Positions 50,178 through 58,642 of a stretch of 64,000 bases of DNA are shown piece after piece; the first letter of the stretch is position 1; every line of letters starts with the position of its first letter. A program made the position numbers and the translations under genes. The notes beneath the pieces were generated by a model. It saw nothing but the letters and a program-made list of their open reading frames with translations. It was not told the origin of the DNA and did not search any database. The stretch comes from Angustibacter luteus (lineage in GTDB: Bacteria; Actinomycetota; Actinomycetes; Actinomycetales; Angustibacteraceae): NCBI RefSeq assembly GCF_039541115.1, contig NZ_BAABFP010000005.1:232447-296446 (forward strand), written 5' to 3'.

Positions 50178-52220
50178 CTACCCGGCGAGGACGACGGTGA
50201 AGCCGGACGGCGGGACCGTCGCCTCCACCCGGCCCCGGTGACCGGACGCGGTGCCGACGAGGCGGCCCTGCCGGTCGTACGCGTACGCGGTGACCCGGCC
50301 GCTGCCGACGCTCACGAGCTTGTGCCGAGTCGTGGGCGAGAAGCTGCGCAGCAGCGCGGTTCCGTGTGCGCCCGACCCGCCGAGGACGACCCACTCGAGC
50401 TCCGGCTGCAGGAGCGCGCCGTCGACGCGGGCCGGCCGTCCGTCGCCGACGTAGGTCACGGTGAGCCGGTTGGCGCCGGCGCCGACCACTGCCGCGGTCG
50501 GTTGCGACCCGACGTCCAGGAAGCCCGGGGCGGTGCTCACGCCCTGGGCGCCCGCGCCGCCCTGGTACTGGACGCCGGCCGGGACCCGACCGAGGGCGAG
50601 CCGCGTTCCGACCGAGCGCAGCGGCGCGATCTGCCGGTCGAAGACCGGCATCACGACGTAGCGGTCCCTGGTCGGCAGCTGGACCGGGATGCTCACCTGA
50701 CCCCTTGGGCCCAGCGAGACGTAGTGGTCGCCGCTCCACTGCGACTCGCCCGTCCACGACTCCGTGGGCCTGACGACAGCGGCGTCGCCCGCCAGCTGCC
50801 CGGACTCCGCCTCGGCGTACGACCAGCTCACGCGGTCGCTCACGTCAGCGGTGCGTGCCAGCGCGGCGACGTCCGGCGCGGCGTCCAGGGCCAGCATCGA
50901 CAACACGCCGTGGATGGTCGACTCGGCCCCGGAGTTCAGGTTGATGTCGCCGTCCGGGCTGATCCCGTCGTTCGTGATCCCGGTGGCCGGGTCGTACATG
51001 GGTGCGTGGGCCGGGTTGTTCCCGAAGTACCAGCTGCCGGCGACACCGGCGAGCTGCCGGAACGACGTGCGGTGGGTGGCGCCCGCGGTGCTCAGCAGGT
51101 TGCGCAGCGTCACGTCCGCGCCGTAGGCGATCTGGTCCCGGTAGATGGGGGCCGGCAGCCACTCGTTGTCGGGCCCGCCCTGGACCAGCAGGTGGGGGGT
51201 GAACTGGGCCGTCTCGCCGACCGCCGTCCGGGTCCACTCGCCGCGGCCCAACGCGGATCCGGCGGCGGCCAGCGCACCGGCCATCTCGCTGCCCCACGGG
51301 TGCCACAAGGATCGGGAGCCGGTCCACGGCAGCAGCGCCCCGTAGGGCCACCCGGGTGTCGTCATCGCGGCGACACCGGTGGCCAGCTGGGACAGGTCAC
51401 GTCGGGCCCGCGGGTCACCGCTGGCGCGGTAGTAGGCGACCAGGCCCAGCATGGCTTCCGACGAGCTGTCGGCGCCTCCCGCGATGAGCCACGAGGGCCA
51501 GCGCAGGCCGTCCACGACCTGCCACGTCCCGTAGGTCGTGAGGTCCTGCCGCTCGACGGCGTCCAGCGCGAGCATGAGCCGGTCGTGCAGGAAGTGGGCG
51601 AACGCCGGGTCCGCCGTCTTGAACGCGGCGTAGCCGGTGCCCAGGGCCCAGATGGTGCGCCCCAACCAGAAGGACGAGTCGGAGTCGGAGGGGTCAGGTT
51701 CCTCGGCGGGCTTCGCACTGGGGTTCAGGGTGCCGTCGGGCTGCATCCACAGGACGACGTTCCCCGCGTTCGGGCCGGACGCGTCCTGCAGGTACGTCAG
51801 CCCGCGCAACAGCTGGAAGGCGTGCTCACGCGCCCGGACGTCGCCGAGCTGCTTCCAGGCGGTCAGGTAGGCGACCGCCGCGCGACTGATGTCGTCGGCG
51901 TCGTAGGCGCCCTGTCCGTACGTGTTCGTCGCCGCGTCGTAGTCACCGCCGCCGACCCGTAGGAAGCTGCCGTCCGCTTGGTGGTTCGCGTAGACCCACA
52001 GCACCCCGACGGCTGGTTCCTGCGCCAGGCGATAGGTCGTGTGGTCCGGCTGGGCCGGCGGCTCCACGGTGCTCGTCAGGAAGTCGAGGTGTGCGAGGTT
52101 GGTCAGCCTGGCCGGAGCCGGCGGGTTCGTCGCCTCGGCGCTCGAGCCGGCCAGCCCGGTGGCCGCCGGAACGCTGATCAGGCTCGCGGTGACGAGGGCG
52201 ACCAGCCATCCTTTTCGCAT
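50178..52220 (-). CDS. Secreted six-hairpin-glycosidase-like protein of the GH130 operon
   Basis: 680 aa. Signal peptide (MRKGWLVALVTASLISVPAATGLA, about 1-29). Residues about 45-450 have a repeated helix-pair pattern of an (alpha/alpha)6 barrel: GVLWVYANHQADGSFLRVGGGDYD, YDADDISRAAVAYLTAWKQLGD, WLGRTIWALGTGYAAF, MLGLVAYYRASGDPRARR, WHPWGSEMAGALAAAG, WYFGNNPAHAPMYDPATGITNDGI. The C-terminal 200 residues look like beta-sandwich domains. This suggests a glycoside hydrolase or lyase of uncertain family acting outside the cell. GAAGGACC precedes the ATG. Last gene of the LacI-controlled operon, 38 bases after the GH130 gene. Confidence 0.7.
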   Translation of the reverse strand: MRKGWLVALVTASLISVPAATGLAGSSAEATNPPAPARLTNLAHLDFLTSTVEPPAQPDHTTYRLAQEPAVGVLWVYANHQADGSFLRVGGGDYDAATNTYGQGAYDADDISRAAVAYLTAWKQLGDVRAREHAFQLLRGLTYLQDASGPNAGNVVLWMQPDGTLNPSAKPAEEPDPSDSDSSFWLGRTIWALGTGYAAFKTADPAFAHFLHDRLMLALDAVERQDLTTYGTWQVVDGLRWPSWLIAGGADSSSEAMLGLVAYYRASGDPRARRDLSQLATGVAAMTTPGWPYGALLPWTGSRSLWHPWGSEMAGALAAAGSALGRGEWTRTAVGETAQFTPHLLVQGGPDNEWLPAPIYRDQIAYGADVTLRNLLSTAGATHRTSFRQLAGVAGSWYFGNNPAHAPMYDPATGITNDGISPDGDINLNSGAESTIHGVLSMLALDAAPDVAALARTADVSDRVSWSYAEAESGQLAGDAAVVRPTESWTGESQWSGDHYVSLGPRGQVSIPVQLPTRDRYVVMPVFDRQIAPLRSVGTRLALGRVPAGVQYQGGAGAQGVSTAPGFLDVGSQPTAAVVGAGANRLTVTYVGDGRPARVDGALLQPELEWVVLGGSGAHGTALLRSFSPTTRHKLVSVGSGRVTAYAYDRQGRLVGTASGHRGRVEATVPPSGFTVVLAG

Positions 52221-52258
52221 GGTCCTTCGCACGGGGTGCCTCCTCGGCAGCGCTGGGG

Positions 52259-53224
52259 TCAGGCCTGCAGGTCGGAGAAGCGGTCGCCGGGACGGAACGC
52301 GGCGACGCCCAGGGTGGAGTCGGACTGCCCGTAGTAGGCGAGCCAACGACCCTGGAACCAGACGAGCGCCTCGACGAAGGTCACGTTCGAGACGAGGCCG
52401 TTCAGGTCCTCGTAGGTGGTGGGTTCGATCCACGGCCGGGTCAGCTCGGCGAGGATCTCGGTCGGCCGCTGGGGGTCGAAGAGCAGCTGGCCCGCGGTGT
52501 ACCGGACGCTGCCGTCGGGGTTCTTGGTCGCGGCGTTGTGGACGAGCAGGATGAGCCCGTCGTCCGTGACCAACGGCGGTGGGCCCACCTCGACGAGGAA
52601 GTCGCTGAAGGTGCCGGGCCGCGGCGCCATGATCGGCGGCTCGTCGTCCCGGGTCACCGGGGTCCAGTGCAGGAGGTCCGGCGACGTGGCCGCCCAGATC
52701 GACCCTTCACCGAAGTACATCAGGTACGTCCCGTCGACCGGCTGAGCCAGGATGCCGCCGGCCTTGGACCAGGGGCCCGGCTCACCGTGACCGCCGGGCT
52801 GGAACGTGTCGAAGTCCGGGAACATCGGCCCGTGCTTCGTCCAGGTGCGCAGATCGGGGGAGGTCGCCAGGCAGAGCAGCGCCGTCCGCCGGTCCCAGCC
52901 GGAGTACGTCAGGTAGTACGTGTCGCCGACCCGGGTGACCCGTGGGTCCTCGACGCCGTAGCGGTCGTAGTCCTCGCTCGGTGACAGGACGGGGTCCGGC
53001 TCGCGGTGGAACGTGATCCCGTCGTCGCTCCAGGCCAGCCCGACGCGGGAGACGATGTCGTCGGAGTGCGCCCGGTACAGCAGCGCCACCCGGCCGTCGA
53101 CGACGACCGCGGCCGGGTTGTACACGCTGCCGGACTCCCACCCGTCGCCCTGGGGCGTCAGGATGGGGTTGCCCTCGTACGGCGTGAACGGGCCGAGCGG
53201 GAACCTGACTGGTCCGGTGTTCAT
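52259..53224 (-). CDS. GH130 family glycosidase/phosphorylase
   Basis: 321 aa five-bladed beta-propeller enzyme. PYEGNPILTPQGDGWESGSVYNPAAVVVDGRVALLYRAHSDD is the classical GH130 N-terminus, and GVEDPRVTRVGDTYYLTYSGWDRRTALLCLATSPDLRTW carries the conserved Asp that acts as acid in GH130 phosphorylases. Characterised GH130 enzymes phosphorolyse or hydrolyse beta-mannosidic links (Man-Glc, mannooligosaccharides, Man-GlcNAc). No signal peptide, so it acts on imported sugar. AGAGAGGA precedes the ATG. It follows the permease pair by 59 bases. Confidence 0.9.
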   Translation of the reverse strand: MNTGPVRFPLGPFTPYEGNPILTPQGDGWESGSVYNPAAVVVDGRVALLYRAHSDDIVSRVGLAWSDDGITFHREPDPVLSPSEDYDRYGVEDPRVTRVGDTYYLTYSGWDRRTALLCLATSPDLRTWTKHGPMFPDFDTFQPGGHGEPGPWSKAGGILAQPVDGTYLMYFGEGSIWAATSPDLLHWTPVTRDDEPPIMAPRPGTFSDFLVEVGPPPLVTDDGLILLVHNAATKNPDGSVRYTAGQLLFDPQRPTEILAELTRPWIEPTTYEDLNGLVSNVTFVEALVWFQGRWLAYYGQSDSTLGVAAFRPGDRFSDLQA

Positions 53225-53283
53225 CGTGTCCTCTCTGGTTCGCGGAGGGAGCGCGCGCCGGCCGGGCGGCGCTCGTCGGTCGG

Positions 53284-54174
53284 TCAGCCCTTCACCGCAC
53301 CGCCGACCGCACTGGCGACGAGGTACCGCTGGAGGAAGACGTAGACCAGCAGCAGGGGAGCGGCCACGATCAGGGTCGCCGCGGACAGCAGGCTCCACTG
53401 GCTCACGTAGGTGCCCTTGAAGGCGAACAGTCCCAGCGTCACCGGCGACTTGGCCTGGTCGGGCAGCAGGATGGTCGCCAGGATGATGTCGTTCCAGACG
53501 CCGATCGCCTGCAGGATGAAGACCGTCGCCAGCACCGGCTGGATCAGCGGTGGCAGGAACCGGAAGAGGTATCGCAGGTACCCCACCCCATCGAGCGCGG
53601 CGGCCTCGTCGAGCTCCCGGGGGATCGACTTGAGGTAACCGGAGATCAGCAGGGGACCCACGCCGATGCCCGAGGCCATGATCAGGACGTAGCCGAGCCG
53701 CGTGTCGTACAGGTGCATGCGCAGCGCCAGCTGGAACACCGTGACCAAGGTGTTGGGCAGGAAGAGCATGGAGACGAACAGGACGTTCCAGAGCCTCGTG
53801 TGCTTCAGGTACCCGCGGGACACCGGAAAGGCCACCATCAGCGACATCACCGTGCCCAGCGCGGCCGCGGCGAAGGTGTAGAGCACGCTGTTGAGGACGT
53901 AGGAGGCGAAGTTTCCCTGACGCCACGCGGTGCTGAAGTTCGACAGGTGCGGCGACTTCGCGATCCCGGTGGGGTTGCTGAAGAACTCGTTGTTGCTCTT
54001 GAGCGCGGTGTTGATCAGGAAGACCAGCGGGTAGAGGTAGATCAGCACGACCAGGGCGAGCAGGGCGTAGTTCACGACCTTGCCGGAGACGGACCGACGC
54101 CCGCCTCCCGACGGCGGTCTCGGTGGCGGGGCCGGGGCGGCGGGAGTCGGGAGGGTGGTGGCCAGCTCGCTCAC
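53284..54174 (-). CDS. Carbohydrate ABC transporter permease, MalG-like
   Basis: 296 aa inner-membrane permease of the CUT1 class with six hydrophobic segments. The N-terminus (about 30 residues) is Pro-rich and cytoplasmic. The EAA loop is ELDEAAALDGVGYLRYLFRFLPPLIQPVL, the site contacting the ATPase. The GTG (MSELATTLPTP) overlaps the stop of the MalF-like gene (GTGA). No ATPase gene is in this locus, so a shared MsiK-type ATPase encoded elsewhere is expected, as in other actinomycetes. Confidence 0.92.
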   Translation of the reverse strand: MSELATTLPTPAAPAPPPRPPSGGGRRSVSGKVVNYALLALVVLIYLYPLVFLINTALKSNNEFFSNPTGIAKSPHLSNFSTAWRQGNFASYVLNSVLYTFAAAALGTVMSLMVAFPVSRGYLKHTRLWNVLFVSMLFLPNTLVTVFQLALRMHLYDTRLGYVLIMASGIGVGPLLISGYLKSIPRELDEAAALDGVGYLRYLFRFLPPLIQPVLATVFILQAIGVWNDIILATILLPDQAKSPVTLGLFAFKGTYVSQWSLLSAATLIVAAPLLLVYVFLQRYLVASAVGGAVKG

Positions 54175-55085
54175 AGCGAGGTCTCCTTCCGACGGAGGTA
54201 GACGAGGGTCGCGACGGAGACGATCATCACGATGACGAACTGGACGACCGAGATGGCCGCCGCGTAGCCCTGCGACTGCACCGCGCCGCCCTGGGCACCC
54301 CCGAATCCCTGGGTGAAGATCGCCAGGGACAGCACCTGGGTGGCCGGGTTGATCGGGCCGGTCAGCACGTAGATCAGCTGGTAGCTCTGCAGTGCACCGA
54401 TGATGGACAGCAGGGTGTTCGCCGTCACCGCCGGAGCCAGCAACGGGAAGGTGACGTACCGCAGCTTCTGCCACGACGTCGCGCCGTCGATGGACGACAC
54501 CTCGTACAGCTCGACGGGGATCGCCTGCAGCCCGGCGAGGTAGATCACCACCGCGACCCCCATGCCGGCCCACACCGAGACGGCGATGACCAGCGCCATG
54601 GCCAGGTGCGGGTCCCCGAAGAACGCCGAGGACGCGCCGAACGACTTCCAGATGCTCGCCGCGGGTCCGCCGCTGGGGTTGAACATCAGCGAGAAGATCA
54701 GGCCGATGACGGTCACACCCAGGATCGTGGGCATGAAGACCACCGCTCGGGCGAAGTTGCGCCCCCGCAGGCGTTGGTTCAGCAGGACGGCGATGAGCAG
54801 TGCGAGGGAGTTCTGCAGGAGCGTCACGGAGATGGCGAAGACGAACGTGTTCTTCAGCGCGTGCAGGTTGTAGCCGAGCTGCGCCGAGGAGAAGAACGTG
54901 GAGTAGTTCTCGAACCCGACGAAGTGGATCGGGATGAACGGCAGCGAACGGATGTCGGTCAGCGAGATCGCGAAGATGCCCGCCGCGGGGATGAGCGAGA
55001 ACAGGACGACCAGGCTGATCCCGACGGCGAAGGTCAGCTGGGCCGACCACCGCCGCCCGAAGATGAACGAGCGCGACTGGTTCAT
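54171..55085 (-). CDS. Carbohydrate ABC transporter permease, MalF-like
   Basis: 304 aa CUT1 permease with six hydrophobic segments; starts MNQSRSFIFGRRWSAQLTFAVGISLVVLFSLIPA. The EAA loop is ELYEVSSIDGATSWQKLRYVTFPLLAPAV. It begins three bases after the solute-binding-protein gene and overlaps the MalG-like gene by four bases, forming one transport unit. Substrate inferred from the neighbouring GH130 enzyme to be a short oligosaccharide. Confidence 0.92.
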   Translation of the reverse strand: MNQSRSFIFGRRWSAQLTFAVGISLVVLFSLIPAAGIFAISLTDIRSLPFIPIHFVGFENYSTFFSSAQLGYNLHALKNTFVFAISVTLLQNSLALLIAVLLNQRLRGRNFARAVVFMPTILGVTVIGLIFSLMFNPSGGPAASIWKSFGASSAFFGDPHLAMALVIAVSVWAGMGVAVVIYLAGLQAIPVELYEVSSIDGATSWQKLRYVTFPLLAPAVTANTLLSIIGALQSYQLIYVLTGPINPATQVLSLAIFTQGFGGAQGGAVQSQGYAAAISVVQFVIVMIVSVATLVYLRRKETSL

Positions 55086-55088
55086 GGC

Positions 55089-56414
55089 CTACTTCAGACC
55101 CGCCTGCCAGTCCTTCTCGGAGGCATCAGCGGCGCCTTGGGGGTCGGACTTGCCCATCGGAGCGATGCCGGCCCAGTTGAACGGGTTCTGCGCCGCGGCT
55201 CCAGCCTTGGTGTTGGGGATCCAGACGGTGTCCCACGCGGGCTCGAACGTGCTCGTGTACTTGGCGATGTCGGTGTAGAACGGGTTGCTCTTGGCGCCGG
55301 TCACGGACGGCGCGAAGCCGGCCTCGTCGTCGAAGAGCTGGTAGTTGTCGGTGAAGAAGCTGAGGTACTCGATCGCGGCCGACTTGTTCTTCGCGTTGCT
55401 CGGGATGGCGAGCGTCAGCTCGACCTTCCCACCCAGGTACTTGTTGTCCGCCGCGTTGTCGCTGGCGGGCAGCGGGAAGTAGCCGAAGTCGAGCTTGCTC
55501 CCGCCGGCCTGCTGGATGGTGGTGGTGTTCCAGGTGCCGTCGCTCATCATGGCGAGCTTGCCGTTGACGAAGTCCGCGGTCATGGTCGCGTAGTTCACGC
55601 CGGCGAAGTTCGGCTCGGCATACGAGTAGAGCTTCTGCACGTTCTGCAGCACCTGGAGCTGCTTGCCGTCGTTGAGCTTCACCGTGCCGCCGTACAGACC
55701 CTTGGCGAGGTCGTCCTTCGCCTGCGCCGTCGGGTACAGACTCTGCACCACGCCCAGCATGTTCAGCCCCGCCGAGTCCTTGCCGCCGATGCCGAGCGGG
55801 ACGATGCCCTTGGCCTTCAGCGTCTCGCAGGCCGCCATCAACTCGGTCCACGTCGTCGGGATCTTGATCCCGTTGTCCGCGAAGATCTTCTTGTTGTAGA
55901 ACATGCCGGAGTAGTAGCTCAGACCCGTGGGCACGGTGTAGTTCTTGCCCTTGTACTTGATCTGGTCCAGCACGGTCGGGTTGTACTTCTTCATGAACGC
56001 CTGGTTCGTGAGGTCCACGTACCCGCCCTGGTCCGCGAGCCGGGCGTCGTCGCCCTCGTTACCGGCGGGAACGTAGCTCGGCAGCTCCTTCGGCCCGGCG
56101 AGCCCGACGTCGATGCTGCCGGCGGTGAGCCGGGAGGCGTGCGCCTGGGCGTAGTTCTCGTTGGGCACCGCGGTGAAGTTGATCTTCACGCCCGGGTACT
56201 TGGCGATGAACGCCTGGTTGACCGCCTTGAAGCCGGCGTCCGACCCGGTCGCGCTCGAGACCACGACGTTGAGCGTGCCGCTGGCGCTCCCCTTCGGCGT
56301 GGGAGCAGCGGACTCCCCGGAACTCCCCGAGCACGCCGTCATGGTGACCAGGGCGGTGAGCCCAGCTCCCATGAGGGCGAGTCGGCCCGCTGAGCGCAAC
56401 GTCATTGTCGCCAT
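55089..56414 (-). CDS. ABC transporter extracellular sugar-binding lipoprotein
   Basis: 441 aa. Signal peptide with lipobox ending at Cys28 (TMTAC), a Ser/Gly-rich linker, then a family-1 binding fold: GTLNVVVSSATGSDAGFKAVNQAFIAKYPGVKINFTAVPNENYAQAHASRLTAG, GLSYYSGMFYNKKIFADNGIKIPTTWTELMAACETLKAKGIVPLGIG. A strong GGAGGA precedes the ATG. It delivers sugar to the two permeases downstream. As first gene of the operon, it has two LacI operators in front of it, one sitting between its -35 and -10. Confidence 0.93.
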   Translation of the reverse strand: MATMTLRSAGRLALMGAGLTALVTMTACSGSSGESAAPTPKGSASGTLNVVVSSATGSDAGFKAVNQAFIAKYPGVKINFTAVPNENYAQAHASRLTAGSIDVGLAGPKELPSYVPAGNEGDDARLADQGGYVDLTNQAFMKKYNPTVLDQIKYKGKNYTVPTGLSYYSGMFYNKKIFADNGIKIPTTWTELMAACETLKAKGIVPLGIGGKDSAGLNMLGVVQSLYPTAQAKDDLAKGLYGGTVKLNDGKQLQVLQNVQKLYSYAEPNFAGVNYATMTADFVNGKLAMMSDGTWNTTTIQQAGGSKLDFGYFPLPASDNAADNKYLGGKVELTLAIPSNAKNKSAAIEYLSFFTDNYQLFDDEAGFAPSVTGAKSNPFYTDIAKYTSTFEPAWDTVWIPNTKAGAAAQNPFNWAGIAPMGKSDPQGAADASEKDWQAGLK

Positions 56415-56431
56415 GGTTCCTCCGCGAATCT

Positions 56432-56481
56432 CCGAAACGTTTTGGATGCCCGGACACTACCAAAACGTTTCGGTTGTGCAA
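56432..56481 (-). promoter_or_regulatory. Promoter of the glycan ABC/GH130 operon with two LacI operators
   Basis: On the minus strand TTGCAC (56476-56481) and TAGTGT (56454-56459) form a -35/-10 with 16-nt spacing. Operator O1 (56460-56473, CCAAAACGTTTCGG on the plus strand) fills that spacer. Operator O2 (56432-56445, CCGAAACGTTTTGG) lies just past the expected transcription start and is the exact reverse complement of O1. Their centres are 28 bp apart. The AACGTT-centred palindrome is typical of LacI/GalR proteins. Repression by promoter occlusion is predicted. Confidence 0.8.
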
Positions 56482-56528
56482 CCGGAGAGTGACGCGAGGG
56501 AACCGGGGCGGTCAGTGCGGGGTGGTGG

Positions 56529-57545
56529 TCAGGTCGGCGGCCCGGTCGACGCGCGGACGACGAGGCTGGCCGGCTCGGTGTCCACGTGCGATGCGGGGGC
56601 GCCGTCCAGCATCGCCAGGAGGGTGCGTGCCGCCTGCTCGCCCAGGACGTGGGGGGCCGTGGTGACGGTCGTCAGCGAGGGGCGCGCGTACGCGCCGAAG
56701 TCGATGCCGTCGTACCCCGCGACGGAGACGTCGCCCGGCACGGAGAACCCCAGCTCCGTGGCCTTGGCGATGAACCCGATGGCCATCAGGTCGTTCGCGC
56801 AGAACACGGCGGTGGGTCGAGGTCGCCGCCGGAGCAGCGCGGCTGCGGCGCGGCTGCCGGAGGCGAGCGAGAAGTCGCCCTCGACGCAGGCGCCCGGTCG
56901 GATCCGGGCGCCCGACAGGTACTCGCGCCACGCCGTCTCGCGGTCGTGGGCGTGGATGTAGTCCTTGGGTCCGGAGACGTGGGCGATGCGCCGGTGCCCG
57001 AGGTCGACGAGGTGGTGCAGCAGCGCGTCGATGGCGGGTTCGTGCGCCTGCCGGACGGAGGAGATCCCGTCGCCGCCCGGCCGCGCGTTGATGGCGACCG
57101 CGGGGATGCCGAGCCTGCGCACGAGGTCGAACCGGGTGTCCGGGATGGACACGTCGGTGAGGAAGACCCCGTCGACGCGATGGTCCGCGGCGAGCTGCCG
57201 GTACCGGGCGATGGTGCGCTGCCGGGTCGGTGCCACCTGCAGGACCAGGGCGTACCCGCCGTCCTCGAGGACGGACTCGACCCCGCTGATGAACCCGGCG
57301 AAGAACGGGTCCGAGGCGATGACCGAGGGGTTGCGCTGGATGACGAGCCCCACGCTGAAGGCGCGCTTCTGCGACAGGCTGCGACCGCGCAGCGAAGGGG
57401 ACCAGCCGAGTCGCTTGGCCGTGGCCACGATCCGCTTGCGCGTCGGTTCGGACACCCCCGGGCGGTCGTTGAGGGCGGCGGAAACCGTGGCGATGGACAC
57501 CCCGGCGTCCCGGGCGACGTCCACGATCGTGACGCGTTGCTTCAT
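56529..57545 (-). CDS. LacI family transcriptional regulator of the glycan locus
   Basis: 338 aa repressor. The N-terminal helix-turn-helix VTIVDVARDAGVSIATVSAALNDRPGVSEPTRKRI (about 5-40) and hinge precede a periplasmic-binding-like effector domain (FSVGLVIQRNPSVIASDPFFAGFISGVE, GDVSVAGYDGIDFGAYARPSLTTV). ATG 57545 (MKQRVTI) is the family-typical start; ATGs at 57554 and 57569 are possible. It lies between the two operons it should control, with operators on both sides (56432-56473 and 57606-57619). The effector is probably a mono- or disaccharide from the imported glycan. Confidence 0.92.
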   Translation of the reverse strand: MKQRVTIVDVARDAGVSIATVSAALNDRPGVSEPTRKRIVATAKRLGWSPSLRGRSLSQKRAFSVGLVIQRNPSVIASDPFFAGFISGVESVLEDGGYALVLQVAPTRQRTIARYRQLAADHRVDGVFLTDVSIPDTRFDLVRRLGIPAVAINARPGGDGISSVRQAHEPAIDALLHHLVDLGHRRIAHVSGPKDYIHAHDRETAWREYLSGARIRPGACVEGDFSLASGSRAAAALLRRRPRPTAVFCANDLMAIGFIAKATELGFSVPGDVSVAGYDGIDFGAYARPSLTTVTTAPHVLGEQAARTLLAMLDGAPASHVDTEPASLVVRASTGPPT

Positions 57546-57592
57546 GGCTCCCATTCCGCTCTGGCCCACTGTCCAGATGTCAGTCCTGTCGC

Positions 57593-57619
57593 TATCGTCT
57601 GACAGCCTAAACGTTTCGG
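57593..57619 (+). promoter_or_regulatory. Promoter and third LacI operator before the Gfo/Idh operon
   Basis: TATCGT (57593-57598) is a good -10, and operator O3 CCTAAACGTTTCGG (57606-57619) covers the expected start of transcription. It differs from O1 by one base. It lies 60 bases from the lacI start, so it may also regulate lacI. The -35 (about 57569-57574) is weak. Confidence 0.7.
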
Positions 57620-57634
57620 GCGAAGGGAGACGGG

Positions 57635-58642
57635 ATGGTTCGCCCCCGAGTCGGCATCGTCGGAGCCGGGAGCATCACCTCGCTGCACGTCCCCTTCTGG
57701 CAGCGCCTCGGCTGGCAGGTGTCGGTCTACGCCCTGGAAGGGGCGCCGGCCCTGGCCGACCGGTACGGGATCCAGGTGGAGCCGACGTTGGACGGCCTGC
57801 TCGCCAGTGCCGACGTCGTCGATGTCTGCAGCTCCTCGGCCAGCCACGCATCGCTCGCGACGCTTGCCGTCCGACGCGGTCTCCCGGTGGTCTGCGAGAA
57901 GCCCATGGCGTTGTCGTTCAAGGAGTCCCTGGACCTCGCGGCTGAGGCACGGCGACGTGGGGTGAGGGTCCTGCCGGCCCACGTCGTCAGGTTCTTCGGC
58001 CAGTACGAGGCCGTCCATCGGGCGGTGCGGGGTGGGGCCCTGGGCGACCTGGCCGTGCTGCGCTTCGTCCGCGGTGGGGCCAGACCGGACGGCGCGTGGT
58101 TCCTCGACGAGGCCCAGTCCGGAGGGATCGTGTTCGACCTGATGGTGCACGACCTGGACCAGGCGAGGTGGCTCGCCGGAGAGGTGCGGAGCGTGCACGC
58201 CGTGCAGAACCCGCCGAGCGCGGACGGGCAGGTTCCCCCGGAGGTGGTGGCCCACGCGACGTTGGTCCACGACGGCGGTGCGATCTCCCAGGTCCAGTCC
58301 TTCTGGGGGAGCCCGGGGTTCACCTTCGGGCCGTCGTTCGACGTCGCGGGCAGCGCAGGCCGGCTCGTCAGCAGCCCGGACCACGAGGTCACCGTTTTCG
58401 AGGATCTCCCCGGGATCGAGGCGGAGCAGTCGTACCTGCCGCCTGAGACGGCGGAGGAGAGCCCCTACTTCAGCCAGCTCGAGGAGTTCTCCCGCGCGCT
58501 CCTGCAGGACGATCCGTGTCGGGTCGCGGCCCTGGACGGCGTGATGGCGGTAGGGCTCGCCGAGGCGGCCAGGACGTCGATCCAGACCGGCGAACCGGTG
58601 GACTTCCTGCCCTGGCGCGAGCAGATCGCAGATGCGCTGTGA
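57635..58642 (+). CDS. Gfo/Idh/MocA family oxidoreductase, first copy
   Basis: 335 aa NAD(P)-dependent sugar oxidoreductase. Rossmann motif VGIVGAGSITSLHVPFWQRLG, the family EKP motif in VVCEKPMAL, and a C-terminal alpha/beta domain with the HDLDQARWL catalytic-type histidine. Such enzymes oxidise, epimerise or eliminate sugars via keto intermediates. A GAAGGGAG precedes the ATG, so unlike many genes here it has a leader, as expected if O3 overlaps the start of transcription. Its stop overlaps the GTG of the second copy (GTGA). Confidence 0.88.
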   Translation: MVRPRVGIVGAGSITSLHVPFWQRLGWQVSVYALEGAPALADRYGIQVEPTLDGLLASADVVDVCSSSASHASLATLAVRRGLPVVCEKPMALSFKESLDLAAEARRRGVRVLPAHVVRFFGQYEAVHRAVRGGALGDLAVLRFVRGGARPDGAWFLDEAQSGGIVFDLMVHDLDQARWLAGEVRSVHAVQNPPSADGQVPPEVVAHATLVHDGGAISQVQSFWGSPGFTFGPSFDVAGSAGRLVSSPDHEVTVFEDLPGIEAEQSYLPPETAEESPYFSQLEEFSRALLQDDPCRVAALDGVMAVGLAEAARTSIQTGEPVDFLPWREQIADAL